From Anaerolineales bacterium UBA2181 (GTDB taxonomy: Bacteria; Chloroflexota; Anaerolineae; Promineifilales; UBA4811), in the NCBI GenBank assembly GCA_002328075.1, contig DCVT01000012.1:1-64000 (forward strand): a DNA stretch of 64,000 nucleotides, in the 5' to 3' direction. The number at the start of each line of letters is the position of its first letter. The first letter of the stretch is position 1. The notes under the pieces are model-generated. The model searched no databases. It was not told the origin of the DNA and saw only the letters and a list, made by a program, of their open reading frames with translations. Positions 52,207-60,297 of this stretch are shown here, one piece after another. A program made the position numbers and the translations under genes.

Positions 52207-52998
52207 CTATTCATTCCCGCAACCAACCGGCCGAGCCGGCGGGCCGTCGTAATCATGGTCCGTAGGGTGTATCTGTCGCATCGGCCGCATCCGGGTCTTT
52301 TCCTCGTATACGTGCGCCATCAAACCCGGCACGCGCGCCATGATGAAAAAGCCGTTGGCCAACTCCCGCGGGAGCTTGAGGTCCACCAGCAAACCCGCGA
52401 TGGCGCCGTCCACATTCACCGGCAGGCTCTTGCCGCTCGCCTCCTCCACTGCCGCTGCCAGGCCCTGTATTAGAGCAACGCCTTCACCGGCCAGTCCCAG
52501 TTCCGTGGCCAGCCCAAAGAGCTTTTTGGTGCGTGGGTCGTCCGTGTGGATGCGGTGTCCGAGCCCTGGAAGCCGTTTCCTGGCGGCCCGATATTCCTGA
52601 ACCAGGTGCGTTGCAGCATCCTGGATGCCGGCTCCGTTGGCCTGGGCCCACGCCAGCCCTCCCTGTATGACGCCCATGCAATCAAAAATTGCGCCGCCGT
52701 GATGTTCATTGATGCTCAGTACCCCGGCAGCGATCGCCGCGTTAAGCGGCGCGCCGGTGCTGGCAGCCGTGCGCGCCGCCAGAGCACTGGGCGGCGTCAC
52801 ACCGTGATCGATGGAGCTGACCAGCATTGCGTCCATCAGTTTGCCCACGTTGTCTGACGGCAGTTCACCGGTCAGCGCCAGGTGGACAACCTGGCCAAAG
52901 CTCACGGTACCCATCAATTCATCGACCCGGTAACCCCGTAGACGAATCTCGTTGGGTTTGATCTGCGTGATAGCGGTCGTCCAATGTAGGTCACTCAT
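52207..52998 (-). CDS. Citryl-CoA lyase-like protein (citrate synthase superfamily)
   Basis: A 263-residue protein covering only the catalytic core of citrate synthase. The triad is visible: His100 in EHHGG, His148 in GLGHRIH and Asp197 in NVDGAI (citrate synthase His274, His320, Asp375), plus His65 in DHGVTPPS. The short length and the opening HWTTAITQI match citryl-CoA lyase (Ccl) as described for Hydrogenobacter. That enzyme cleaves citryl-CoA to acetyl-CoA and oxaloacetate after citryl-CoA synthetase, which is itself a SucCD homologue. Here SucD- and SucC-like genes are immediately upstream, reproducing that pair. GGAG lies 9 nt before the ATG at 52998. A homologous acyl-CoA (for example methylcitryl- or citramalyl-type) is possible. 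Confidence 0.82.
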   Translation of the reverse strand: MSDLHWTTAITQIKPNEIRLRGYRVDELMGTVSFGQVVHLALTGELPSDNVGKLMDAMLVSSIDHGVTPPSALAARTAASTGAPLNAAIAAGVLSINEHHGGAIFDCMGVIQGGLAWAQANGAGIQDAATHLVQEYRAARKRLPGLGHRIHTDDPRTKKLFGLATELGLAGEGVALIQGLAAAVEEASGKSLPVNVDGAIAGLLVDLKLPRELANGFFIMARVPGLMAHVYEEKTRMRPMRQIHPTDHDYDGPPARPVGCGNE

Positions 52999-53018
52999 CT
53001 CCACTCGCTCCCGTCTTT

Positions 53019-53927
53019 TCACAGGATACCCTGATCCTGCAACACTTCCTTGGTTCGGAATGGCAACTCGCTGAACGAGTCAACGACATGCGCTCCCACC
53101 TCCCGCAACGCCCCCACCTTGCCCGCGTGCGTCCCACGGTTGCCCTCAACAATGGCGCCGGCATGGCTAAAACGCGTACCGCTCTTGGCTGCCTTGCCGC
53201 CAATGAACGCCACCAGCGGCTTGGTGAACTCACCGCGGTCAATCAGTTCGGCCACCTGCTCCTCTTGGCTGGTGCCGATCTCACCAAACATGACCACCGC
53301 CCGGGTCTCTGGATCGTGTTCAAACAGGCGCACGACCTTGGGATGTGGCATACCGACGACAGCGTCACCTCCGACGTGAACCAGCGTGGTTGCACCTATC
53401 CCTTGTTGGGCCAGATAATAGGCCATCGAGGAGGTGATCCCACCGCTCCGAGAGGTTATGCCCACCGGTCCGCGGATGAACCACTGACGGGCGCTGGACG
53501 CCCGGCCACCCATCATCCCCAACACGGCCTTATCCGGGCTAAGCAACCCCAGCGTGTTCGGACCCACAAACTCTGCGCCACGCTCCCGGGCCAGAGCTGC
53601 AATTGCCAGCACATCATAGATGGGTACCCGGTCGGGCACAATCACCAACAAGCTGACTCCCGCTTCTATCGCTTCCATTGCCGCATTTTTCACCAATGGC
53701 GCGGGAATGAACAGCACACTGACGTCGATGGGCCCCAGCTCCTCCCATGCCTCCTGTACCGTGTCATACACGGGAAGTCCGATCACTTCTTGCCCACCCT
53801 TGCCAGGGGTCACACCTCCCACTACCCGGGTGCCATAGTTCTTCATTAACTCGGCCCGCGCCATACCCTCGCGGCCGGTAATGCCCTGGACAATCACGCG
53901 TTTGGTTTGATCGATGAGAATTGACAT
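53019..53927 (-). CDS. Succinyl-CoA synthetase alpha-like / citryl-CoA synthetase small subunit-like
   Basis: 302 residues of the NDP-forming acyl-CoA ligase alpha type. A CoA-binding Rossmann domain opens with VIVQGITGREG and continues with GVTPGKGG and VPIYD. The phospho-histidine is His255 in SHAGAI, where SucD has GHAGAI. Active-site SRSGG and EIGTSQEE loops are conserved. The ATG at 53927 has only a weak ribosome binding site and lies 10 nt after the beta-subunit stop, implying coupling. It could be an ordinary TCA-cycle enzyme, but its company (citryl-CoA-lyase-like, aconitase-like, IDH-like genes) argues for citrate or a homologue as substrate. Confidence 0.85.
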   Translation of the reverse strand: MSILIDQTKRVIVQGITGREGMARAELMKNYGTRVVGGVTPGKGGQEVIGLPVYDTVQEAWEELGPIDVSVLFIPAPLVKNAAMEAIEAGVSLLVIVPDRVPIYDVLAIAALARERGAEFVGPNTLGLLSPDKAVLGMMGGRASSARQWFIRGPVGITSRSGGITSSMAYYLAQQGIGATTLVHVGGDAVVGMPHPKVVRLFEHDPETRAVVMFGEIGTSQEEQVAELIDRGEFTKPLVAFIGGKAAKSGTRFSHAGAIVEGNRGTHAGKVGALREVGAHVVDSFSELPFRTKEVLQDQGIL

Positions 53928-53937
53928 GGCTTTGCTT

Positions 53938-55494
53938 TCACCCGATGTTGGCCCTTGATCGAAAAGCGTCCAGACCCTCGATGGGCAGCGAGACATACCC
54001 GCCCCGGTTACCGAGAAAGTAGCAGTCGATATCGCAACCCAGGCACTCGACGCAACGGCCCTTCTTGGCCTCTTCTCGCGATACGTTCAGCACCGGAAGG
54101 CCATTCTCGTCCAGACTGAGGATGTTGCGGGCACAACTGCGGATACACACCTTGCTGGTACACGCCGCGCACAGCGCATGGTCCAAGGTGACCGTGCCGC
54201 CCGTCACCGTTTCGAAGGTATATGGCCGTTCAGCCGGCAACGGCCCGCGCCCAACCGGCTGCCGGGCGGGCGGCGTGTATGCGCGGATCAATGCATCCAA
54301 CCGTTCGGCGCAGAAATCGGAGGAATGGTCCTTTTTGTAACCCTCCACCGGGGCTGGCACTGAGCCGTTAGCCCACTCCAGAATCTCAACCGCCTGATCC
54401 TCCGCATTGCCGCCCAACCGTATCACGGCCGGCACCATCAAGGGCTCCTCCAGAAACGCCTTGACCAGCCCACGAGCCGAGTAGAACTGCTCCTGACTAG
54501 CGACGCCCGAACCGGATCCGAAATAGCCGTCCAGACCGGGTTGAGACAGGATGATCCGGGCCGCGCGATAGACCTTGCTCGCCGGCGGGTTTCCACTGGT
54601 GTCCACAAAGTTAGCCAGCTTATAACCCCGGCCCAATAGCGCGTCCATGCTCATCATGCTGCCGCCGCCCCCGGCACCATGGAACCCCACCACCCGGTCC
54701 CCCCGGCGGAAATCCTCCTCCATCTGCAGGAAGAAAAAGGTGCCGCGGTAGTCACCCGCTTCCACGGCGTAGGCGATCCGTTCCAACTCGGTTGGGGGCC
54801 GGTCCATCTCACGGGCAATCTCGATGCCAAACTCGGGATGGCGAAACACAGCATAGTCGTCCACCGTCACACGACAATCGGCCGCCATCAACGTGCCCTT
54901 GGAGGTGAGGACCAGTGGGTTGATCTCCGCCGCGCGTGCATCTGCGTCGCGCGCTGTCTCCCACAAGCGCACCAGCATCGTGGCCATCGGATTCATCAAG
55001 TCACGTTCGACGCCGGCTCGCCTCGCCAGGTCCCGCGCCTGGTACTCCTGAAGGCCGCGCACCACATCGATGGTGGTCTTGGCGACCTTATCCGGGTGCT
55101 GCAGCGCGATCTCTTCGATGCCAGTACCCCCCACGCTGCTGAAAATCATCAGCGGCGACTGGCTCACATCGTCCACAATGATCCCGGCGTAAAACTCGCG
55201 GGCGATTTGAATCTGTTCTTCCACCAGAACCCATTCGACGGTAAAGTTCTTGACCCGCCGGCCGAGCATGCCGGCCGCGGCGGCCGCCGCCTCATCCGGG
55301 TCGCCCGCCATTTTGATGCCACCCATCCCCGCCCGGCCGGTGACCCAGGCCTGCATCTTGACCATCACCGGTCCGCCGATATCAGCGGCAATGATTCTGG
55401 CTTCCTCCGGTGTGGCCGCTTGACGGCCACGGGGCACCGGGATCTTGTGTTGTGCCAAGAGTTGTTTGCCCTGGAATTCATGTAATCGAGCCAT
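53938..55494 (-). CDS. Succinyl-CoA synthetase beta-like subunit fused to a ferredoxin domain
   Basis: 518 residues. Residues 1-230 are an ATP-grasp domain of the SucC type (HEFQGKQLLA opening, EINPLV near 190), followed by a CoA-ligase domain with GFHGAGGGGSM and GYFGSGSGVAS (about 270-345) that differs from standard SucC. The last 80 residues are unexpected: Cys442, 445, 450, 454 and then Cys481, 484, 487, 491 in a classical CxxCxxCxxxC. This fits an 8-cysteine dicluster ferredoxin fold like FixX. Acyl-CoA ligases need no redox centre, so the domain may dock an electron-transfer partner or sense redox state. AGGAGG precedes the ATG. With the alpha subunit it probably forms an ATP-dependent citrate (or homologue)-CoA ligase. 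Confidence 0.85.
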   Translation of the reverse strand: MARLHEFQGKQLLAQHKIPVPRGRQAATPEEARIIAADIGGPVMVKMQAWVTGRAGMGGIKMAGDPDEAAAAAAGMLGRRVKNFTVEWVLVEEQIQIAREFYAGIIVDDVSQSPLMIFSSVGGTGIEEIALQHPDKVAKTTIDVVRGLQEYQARDLARRAGVERDLMNPMATMLVRLWETARDADARAAEINPLVLTSKGTLMAADCRVTVDDYAVFRHPEFGIEIAREMDRPPTELERIAYAVEAGDYRGTFFFLQMEEDFRRGDRVVGFHGAGGGGSMMSMDALLGRGYKLANFVDTSGNPPASKVYRAARIILSQPGLDGYFGSGSGVASQEQFYSARGLVKAFLEEPLMVPAVIRLGGNAEDQAVEILEWANGSVPAPVEGYKKDHSSDFCAERLDALIRAYTPPARQPVGRGPLPAERPYTFETVTGGTVTLDHALCAACTSKVCIRSCARNILSLDENGLPVLNVSREEAKKGRCVECLGCDIDCYFLGNRGGYVSLPIEGLDAFRSRANIG

Positions 55495-55651
55495 ATCCTC
55501 CTCAAATCAGAGCAGAATTCATCACGGAGAAACTGGTGCCACCGGCCTCACCAAATCGGCACCCATGTACCGTGGGCTGGTCACTGCGCCTAGCGCCCGT
55601 GCCGGTGGAACCCATTGTAACCACCACAACCATCCGCGCATCGGGCAATGG

Positions 55652-56101
55652 TCACCAATCCGCGGTGACGAAATGTTGGTCTTTATGCTGACCACCGGCG
55701 CGAACCTCGACCTGTTCGTCGGCCACAACTATCCAGTCGCCCGTCGCGATCCGGCTCAGGTCGATTTGGTCAAGCATCGGAATGTCGCCAATGATCGCGC
55801 CCACAGCAATAATGGCCTCGCTTTGCTCATTCAGAATGGCGGCCGGAGCTGTCCCCGCCTTGTTCATGCGATACAACGTATAGCTACCGACGGTGCTGCC
55901 CTTGCCGGTCGGGAAACAGAGCACTCGGCCGGTCACGCACTCACCTTCCAGCGGATGACCTTTTTCCCGGATGAGGCCGGTTTCGGGGTCCACATGGCCA
56001 TAGAAACCGATGGGTTCCGGACTGACCAGAGCCGTCCCCGACGCGCGCCCGGCTTTGATGACCCGGCCGGTCAATAGGATCGGCTCTGCCGCACTAACCA
56101 T
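55652..56101 (-). CDS. Aconitase X swivel-domain protein (DUF126)
   Basis: A 149-residue small subunit of the AcnX type. The conserved features are the opening GRVIKAGRASGTALVS, the GKGSTVGS loop with the functional Ser, and the AAILNEQSEAIIAVGAIIGDIPM block. GGAGG lies 9 nt upstream of the ATG at 56101; the frame is open back to 56173. AcnX large and small subunits are separate genes in archaeal phosphomevalonate dehydratases and in some bacteria, and fused in others (cis-3-hydroxy-L-proline dehydratases). It is separated by 249 nt from the catalytic subunit and by 157 nt from the SucC-like gene, so it could belong to either unit. Confidence 0.85.
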   Translation of the reverse strand: MVSAAEPILLTGRVIKAGRASGTALVSPEPIGFYGHVDPETGLIREKGHPLEGECVTGRVLCFPTGKGSTVGSYTLYRMNKAGTAPAAILNEQSEAIIAVGAIIGDIPMLDQIDLSRIATGDWIVVADEQVEVRAGGQHKDQHFVTADW

Positions 56102-56350
56102 CACGCCGCGCCTCCCATAGACAGTAACCAGGAATTGTACCGGAAAAAACGCTGCCGTGAATGGTGTTCGCAAGTCTCAGGGGTGTGCCACAAAACCTCG
56201 TGATGAATCGCATCACCACCCGCCGCCCTGACAGTCTCAGCCTGACGACGGCGTTGCGGAAGCCTTGCGACCGCATGCTAGTCGACCGGGCGCATTCCGG
56301 CACAAGAACAGCTTGCACGGTTTCGCCCGCGGAGAATTCAGGCGCCCCCG

Positions 56351-57556
56351 TCACTCCCAAAAGCCGGTCAACATGGCGCGCTCCAGCTGAAGCCAGGTCC
56401 CATACCGGACATCGGTCCCCAGGAGCGAGGGAGCATAATAGGCCCCCTTGGCGCTGAGGGTGGCCACGGTACTGAACCGGCCTCGAAGCGGCGCCACCAC
56501 AACGCACCCGTCAGCCCAGACCCGACCACCGGCGGTCTCGATGGCCGCCACCGACCCAGCCATCTCTGACTCCTCGCGCACCGGCCGGTTGGTGGTGATC
56601 CAAACCTCAGGCACAAATCGTCGGCCCTCAGCAAAAGCCGCCAGCCTCGCCACCTCCGCCACCGAGGCGTGGGGACATCCCAGCCAGACCAGGTCGATCC
56701 TGGTTGGACCGCCCGACAGCGCGCGATAACCGGCCTCCAGGTTGTCGATGGCCAACCGGGTATGATCCGGCCGCAGAACACCCGCCAGTCGCGCCTCTGG
56801 GGTGACGCCTTCCACGTGATAGAGCGCCACCGCACCGCTGGCCGCCATCGCCGCGCCTAGAGCTTTCAGTGCGTCGACCCCATCCGGCTCCAGCCCCTGA
56901 AAATAGAGCACCTGGCTTTGCGTCGCCTGACCCACCATATACCCCAAAGCCCCCCAGTCCGACACGGACCGCACCGGGCAACTGACCTCAACCAGAACAC
57001 TCGCCCGACGGTTCTCGTCACAGTGCAGCCCATACCGCGCGGTTCGGCCGCAGATCGCTGCTGCCAGCGCGCTGGGCCCGCCCTCTCGATTGGTGCGGGC
57101 TCCCAGGACCGAATTGGCAAAGCTCACCGCCGAGGATTCGGCCCAGGCGACATGTGCTCCGGGACCGGGTTCGTAACCGATGAGGTACGGCGTACACGTG
57201 CAGGTCGGCGCGATGCCCAACACGGTGAAAGCGTCAATCACGGCCAACTGCTGCCTGGCAAACTCGGCATCAATGCCCATGGTCTGCCAACGCCGCAAGT
57301 CCATACCGGCCGGGTTGAGAAATGTGGGAACGCGCACTCGTGCCCCGTCGTTGGCCCACTCGCGCAAGAAAGCCAGCCCGGCAGAACCCAGGTTTTGGTA
57401 GCTGACCCCGGAAACCTGAACGCTCTCCACGGGCACCAAATCCTGCGCCCCATAGATCTTGCCCAGGGCCACTACGATCTCTAGTGCTTTTTGCACGCCG
57501 GGGCCATGCTTGCCCGCCAGCATGTCTCGTTCGTCGGAGGTCAACTTTGCCGCCAA
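56351..57556 (-). CDS. Aconitase X catalytic subunit (DUF521)
   Basis: About 401 residues from a TTG at 57556 with AGGAG 10 nt upstream; this start removes the apparent overlap with upp and gives the usual AcnX opening LTSDERDMLAGKHGPGVQKALEIVV. Family features are VSGVSYQNLG, TCTCTPYLIGYEPGPGAHVAWAESSA-type residues with two Cys, NSVLGARTNREGGPSALAAAICGRT and, near the end, WLGCPHAS. AcnX enzymes dehydrate 5-phosphomevalonate or cis-3-hydroxy-L-proline and bind an iron-sulfur centre. In this operon a hydroxy-acid related to aconitate is also conceivable. Which one applies cannot be told from the sequence alone. Confidence 0.85.
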   Translation of the reverse strand: MAAKLTSDERDMLAGKHGPGVQKALEIVVALGKIYGAQDLVPVESVQVSGVSYQNLGSAGLAFLREWANDGARVRVPTFLNPAGMDLRRWQTMGIDAEFARQQLAVIDAFTVLGIAPTCTCTPYLIGYEPGPGAHVAWAESSAVSFANSVLGARTNREGGPSALAAAICGRTARYGLHCDENRRASVLVEVSCPVRSVSDWGALGYMVGQATQSQVLYFQGLEPDGVDALKALGAAMAASGAVALYHVEGVTPEARLAGVLRPDHTRLAIDNLEAGYRALSGGPTRIDLVWLGCPHASVAEVARLAAFAEGRRFVPEVWITTNRPVREESEMAGSVAAIETAGGRVWADGCVVVAPLRGRFSTVATLSAKGAYYAPSLLGTDVRYGTWLQLERAMLTGFWE

Positions 57557-57602
57557 CCGTCCACTGCTCCTGAGGTTCAGCCCAGCATATCGACGACCGT
57601 CG

Positions 57603-58229
57603 CTATGCAGTCCCAAACTGCCGATCCCCGGCGTCGCCCAACCCAGGGACAATGTAGCCGATTTCGTTCAACCGCTCGTCCACCGCCGCCAGGTGAATGG
57701 GTACATCCGGGTGAGCCGAGGTCAACGCCTGTAACCCTTCGGGCGCGGCCAGTATCCCGACAAATTTGATACGGTTCGCACCCCACTGCTTGAGGATGCC
57801 GACCGTAGCCACGGCGGATCCACCAGTCGCCAACATGGGATCTAGCACCAGGCAGACCTGCACAGTGGGAATAACGGGCAACTTGTTATAGTACTGCACC
57901 GGCTGAAGCGTGCGTTCGTCGCGATACAGGCCAATATGCCACACCTCGGCCGACGGAGTCATCTCCCAAATGCCGTCGACCATCCCCAAACCTGCCCGCA
58001 AGATCGGCACCAGACCGATCTTCTCCTGCAGGTAGTGCCCACCTGCCCGTCCCATGGGCGTAGCTACGGAGGTCGGCGAGAGCTTGAGATCGGCCGTCGC
58101 TTCGTAGGCCAACAACATGGCGATTTCGCGGATCAGTTCGCGGAATTTCTTCGGTTCGGTTTGGGTGTCGCGCAGCTTGGTGAGTTTGTGTTTGACAAGG
58201 GGGTGTTCAGAAACGTGAATCTGACTCAT
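57603..58229 (-). CDS. upp: Uracil phosphoribosyltransferase
   Basis: A 208-residue Upp, which makes UMP from uracil and PRPP. It has the LxEHPLVxHKLTxLRD opening, VPILRAGLGM, the PRPP loop LDPMLATGGSA and the C-terminal uracil-binding GYIVPGLGDAGDRQFGT. The ATG at 58229 has GGAGG 6 nt upstream. It is transcribed from a near-consensus promoter and is the first gene of the minus-strand series that continues into the AcnX/CoA-ligase cluster 46 nt downstream. Confidence 0.96.
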   Translation of the reverse strand: MSQIHVSEHPLVKHKLTKLRDTQTEPKKFRELIREIAMLLAYEATADLKLSPTSVATPMGRAGGHYLQEKIGLVPILRAGLGMVDGIWEMTPSAEVWHIGLYRDERTLQPVQYYNKLPVIPTVQVCLVLDPMLATGGSAVATVGILKQWGANRIKFVGILAAPEGLQALTSAHPDVPIHLAAVDERLNEIGYIVPGLGDAGDRQFGTA

Positions 58230-58263
58230 GACAGTCCTCCAGTGTGTGTCTGGTTCTCGGTGG

Positions 58264-58292
58264 ATTGTACGCCCTTGCTGTTTGGCTGTCAA
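58264..58292 (-). promoter_or_regulatory. upp promoter
   Basis: On the minus strand a perfect TTGACA (58287-58292), 17-bp spacer and TACAAT (58264-58269). Predicted start near 58257. As no equally good promoter is visible before the AcnX and SucC-like genes, it may feed the whole downstream cluster. Confidence 0.8.
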
Positions 58293-58376
58293 TCAGACTC
58301 TGCAGCATGCCCATCAGGCCGGCGGGTACCCACCAAGACAGCTGGATGCACGTCTGCGCTTTTGCCCGCTTTGCAG

Positions 58377-58382
58377 TATAAT
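58377..58382 (+). promoter_or_regulatory. -10 box of the HAD gene; apparently leaderless
   Basis: A perfect TATAAT ends 8 nt before the GTG start at 58391, so transcription should begin at or within about 2 nt of the start codon. No ribosome binding site is present. The -35 region is poor. Confidence 0.5.
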
Positions 58383-58390
58383 CGCGCATT

Positions 58391-59080
58391 GTGCAACTGG
58401 TGCTTTTTGATATCGACGGGACACTGCTGGACGCGCGCGGTGCTGGAGCGCGAGCATTAATGCGGGCGTTAACCCAAACCTACGGTCGACCATTCTCACG
58501 TAATGGCGTGCCGTTTGCCGGGCGGACCGACCGGGCCATCGTATCCGATCTGATCGTGGCCAACGACTTGCCTCCAAATGAGGTGGCGCCCGGTCTGCAG
58601 GCGGTTTTCGCGGCGCTGCCGGAGTTGATGTTGGCTGAGACGCAACTGACGCCTTCGGTGGCCTATCCCGGCGTGCAAGCGTTGTTGGAGCGTCTGAGAA
58701 CGCAAGGACACTTATTGGGGTTGCTCACTGGTAACCTGCGCACCACGGCCGGCATCAAGCTGGCATCGGCAGGGATCGATCCGGCGCAGTTCCAGGTGGG
58801 CGCCTTTGGAGACGAGTCAACTGATCGCAATGCACTGCCGCCGTTGGCCCTTGACCGGGCGAGCCGGCTGGCGGGCGAACCGGTCACGACTGCCGTGGTG
58901 GTAGGTGACACACCTGGCGATATCGTATGCGCGCTCGCTAACGGCCTGCGGGCGGTAGCCGTTGCCACCGGGCCGTTTTCGGTGGACCAGTTGCAGGAAT
59001 ACGGACCAGAGGCACTGCTGCCGAACTTTTCCGACCTGGCGGCCGCCATGCACGCGCTCATTGGTTGTTCATTGCAGTAA
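58391..59080 (+). CDS. HAD-superfamily hydrolase, phosphoglycolate phosphatase-like
   Basis: A 229-residue HAD phosphatase. Motif I is DIDGT with nucleophile Asp7 and general acid Asp9; motif II Thr is in LLTGN; motif III Lys is probably in GIKLASAG; motif IV is VVGDTPGD. A helical cap follows motif I (about 15-90), as in Gph/PGP-type subfamily I enzymes. Phosphoglycolate or other small phospho-compounds are likely substrates. The GTG start lies directly behind a TATAAT box, so the message seems leaderless. ruvB follows 72 nt later. Confidence 0.85.
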   Translation: MQLVLFDIDGTLLDARGAGARALMRALTQTYGRPFSRNGVPFAGRTDRAIVSDLIVANDLPPNEVAPGLQAVFAALPELMLAETQLTPSVAYPGVQALLERLRTQGHLLGLLTGNLRTTAGIKLASAGIDPAQFQVGAFGDESTDRNALPPLALDRASRLAGEPVTTAVVVGDTPGDIVCALANGLRAVAVATGPFSVDQLQEYGPEALLPNFSDLAAAMHALIGCSLQ

Positions 59081-59152
59081 TCAACGGGATGCTGTTCGGC
59101 AGAGCGCTCATGGGGCAGTACCTGGCAGTTCTTGGCGACGATCGGATGGCCC

Positions 59153-60199
59153 ATGATTGATGGACCCCCTAAGCAGCTGGCAGAGCGACCGCTTTCGCCT
59201 CGGCAAACCGGTGAGGATCTCAAACCAGAGATTGCTCTCCGGCCGCAACGACTCGATGAGTTGATTGGACAGGAGCGCGTCAAAGAGAATCTGTCTATTC
59301 TGATTCAGGCAGCTCGGGTGCGGGGCGAAGCACTGGACCATGTTCTGCTGTACGGCCCGCCTGGTTTGGGAAAGACCACCCTGGCCCACGTGATTGCCCA
59401 CGAGATGGGGTTTAACATCCGCGTCACCTCAGGACCGGCTATCGAGCGGGCCGGCGACCTGGCAGCCATTCTCACCAATCTCCGCCCGGGCGAGATTCTT
59501 TTCGTGGACGAGGTGCACCGGCTCGGCCGCGTGGTTGAGGAGATACTGTACCCGGCCATGGAGGACTTTAGCCTGGACATTGTCATCGGCAAGGGTCCTG
59601 GGGCGCGTTCTATCCGGCTTAAACTGCCCCGCTTCACCGTCATCGGCGCCACCACCCGCCTGGCGCTGCTCACCGCCCCGTTGCGCACCCGGTTTGGGGC
59701 CGTCTACCGGCTCGACTTTTACTCGCTTCCCGCCATGGAAGCGATTGTGCGGCGCGGCGCCGATTTGTTGAAAGCGCCCATTGACCAGGACGGAGTTACG
59801 GAAATTGCCTGCCGGGCCCGTGGGACTCCGCGGGTTGCCCTCCGGTTGTTGCGGCGCGTGCGGGACTATGCGCTGGTGCGGGCCGATGGTAGGATCGATG
59901 CGCAATTGGCGGCAGCCGCGTTGGAATTGCTGGAGGTGGATCCGCTGGGACTGGACGATATCGATCGCCGAGTCTTGAGCGCCATTGTCGTCAAGTTTGG
60001 GGGCGGGCCAGTGGGCCTGGAAACCATCGCCGCGGCAGTCAGCGAGGAACCCGACACCATCATGGACGTTTACGAGCCCTATCTGCTCCAGCTGGGCTTT
60101 CTGGAGCGGACGTCGCGCGGCCGGGTGGCCACCCGACTGGCCTTCGCCCACCTGGGTATCCCCTTTGAACCGTCACCCGAGCAGTCACGGTTGCTCTGA
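59153..60199 (+). CDS. ruvB: Holliday junction branch migration helicase RuvB
   Basis: A 348-residue RuvB, the AAA+ motor that drives branch migration with RuvA. The N-terminal LRPQRLDELIGQERVKENL is followed by Walker A GPPGLGKTT, Walker B FVDEVHRL, sensor GATTRLALLTAPLRTRFG and a C-terminal winged helix with the EPYLLQLGFLERTSRGR sequence. Note DEVHR and EALDHVLLYGPPG are typical. I chose the ATG at 59153; a TTG at 59132 is also in frame. ruvA and ruvC are not in the window. Confidence 0.97.
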   Translation: MIDGPPKQLAERPLSPRQTGEDLKPEIALRPQRLDELIGQERVKENLSILIQAARVRGEALDHVLLYGPPGLGKTTLAHVIAHEMGFNIRVTSGPAIERAGDLAAILTNLRPGEILFVDEVHRLGRVVEEILYPAMEDFSLDIVIGKGPGARSIRLKLPRFTVIGATTRLALLTAPLRTRFGAVYRLDFYSLPAMEAIVRRGADLLKAPIDQDGVTEIACRARGTPRVALRLLRRVRDYALVRADGRIDAQLAAAALELLEVDPLGLDDIDRRVLSAIVVKFGGGPVGLETIAAAVSEEPDTIMDVYEPYLLQLGFLERTSRGRVATRLAFAHLGIPFEPSPEQSRLL

Positions 60200-60250
60200 C
60201 CAGCGACAGCGACGAAATGGGCTCCCATGCGTATTAGTCAGATGCTAGAG

Positions 60251-60280
60251 TTGACCGGCTTCACGTCGGTCGGTTGTTTT
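60251..60280 (+). terminator. Weak terminator-like hairpin after ruvB
   Basis: GACCG (60253-60257) pairs with CGGTC (60267-60271) and is followed by GGTTGTTTT. The stem is short, so termination would be inefficient. Confidence 0.35.
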
Positions 60281-60297
60281 CCACAAGCGGAGTGATA

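Noticed and set aside
53019..55494. Ordinary TCA-cycle succinyl-CoA synthetase
   Set aside because: Cannot be excluded, but the ferredoxin fusion, the divergent ligase domain and the adjacent citryl-CoA-lyase-like gene make a citrate-type substrate more likely.
56094..56507. 137-codon minus-strand ORF between the two AcnX genes
   Set aside because: Overlaps the AcnX catalytic gene's end in another frame, has no start signal and resembles no family.
57557..57652. Apparent 50-bp overlap of AcnX with upp
   Set aside because: Caused by an over-extended start. A TTG at 57556 with AGGAG upstream gives the normal AcnX N-terminus and removes the overlap.
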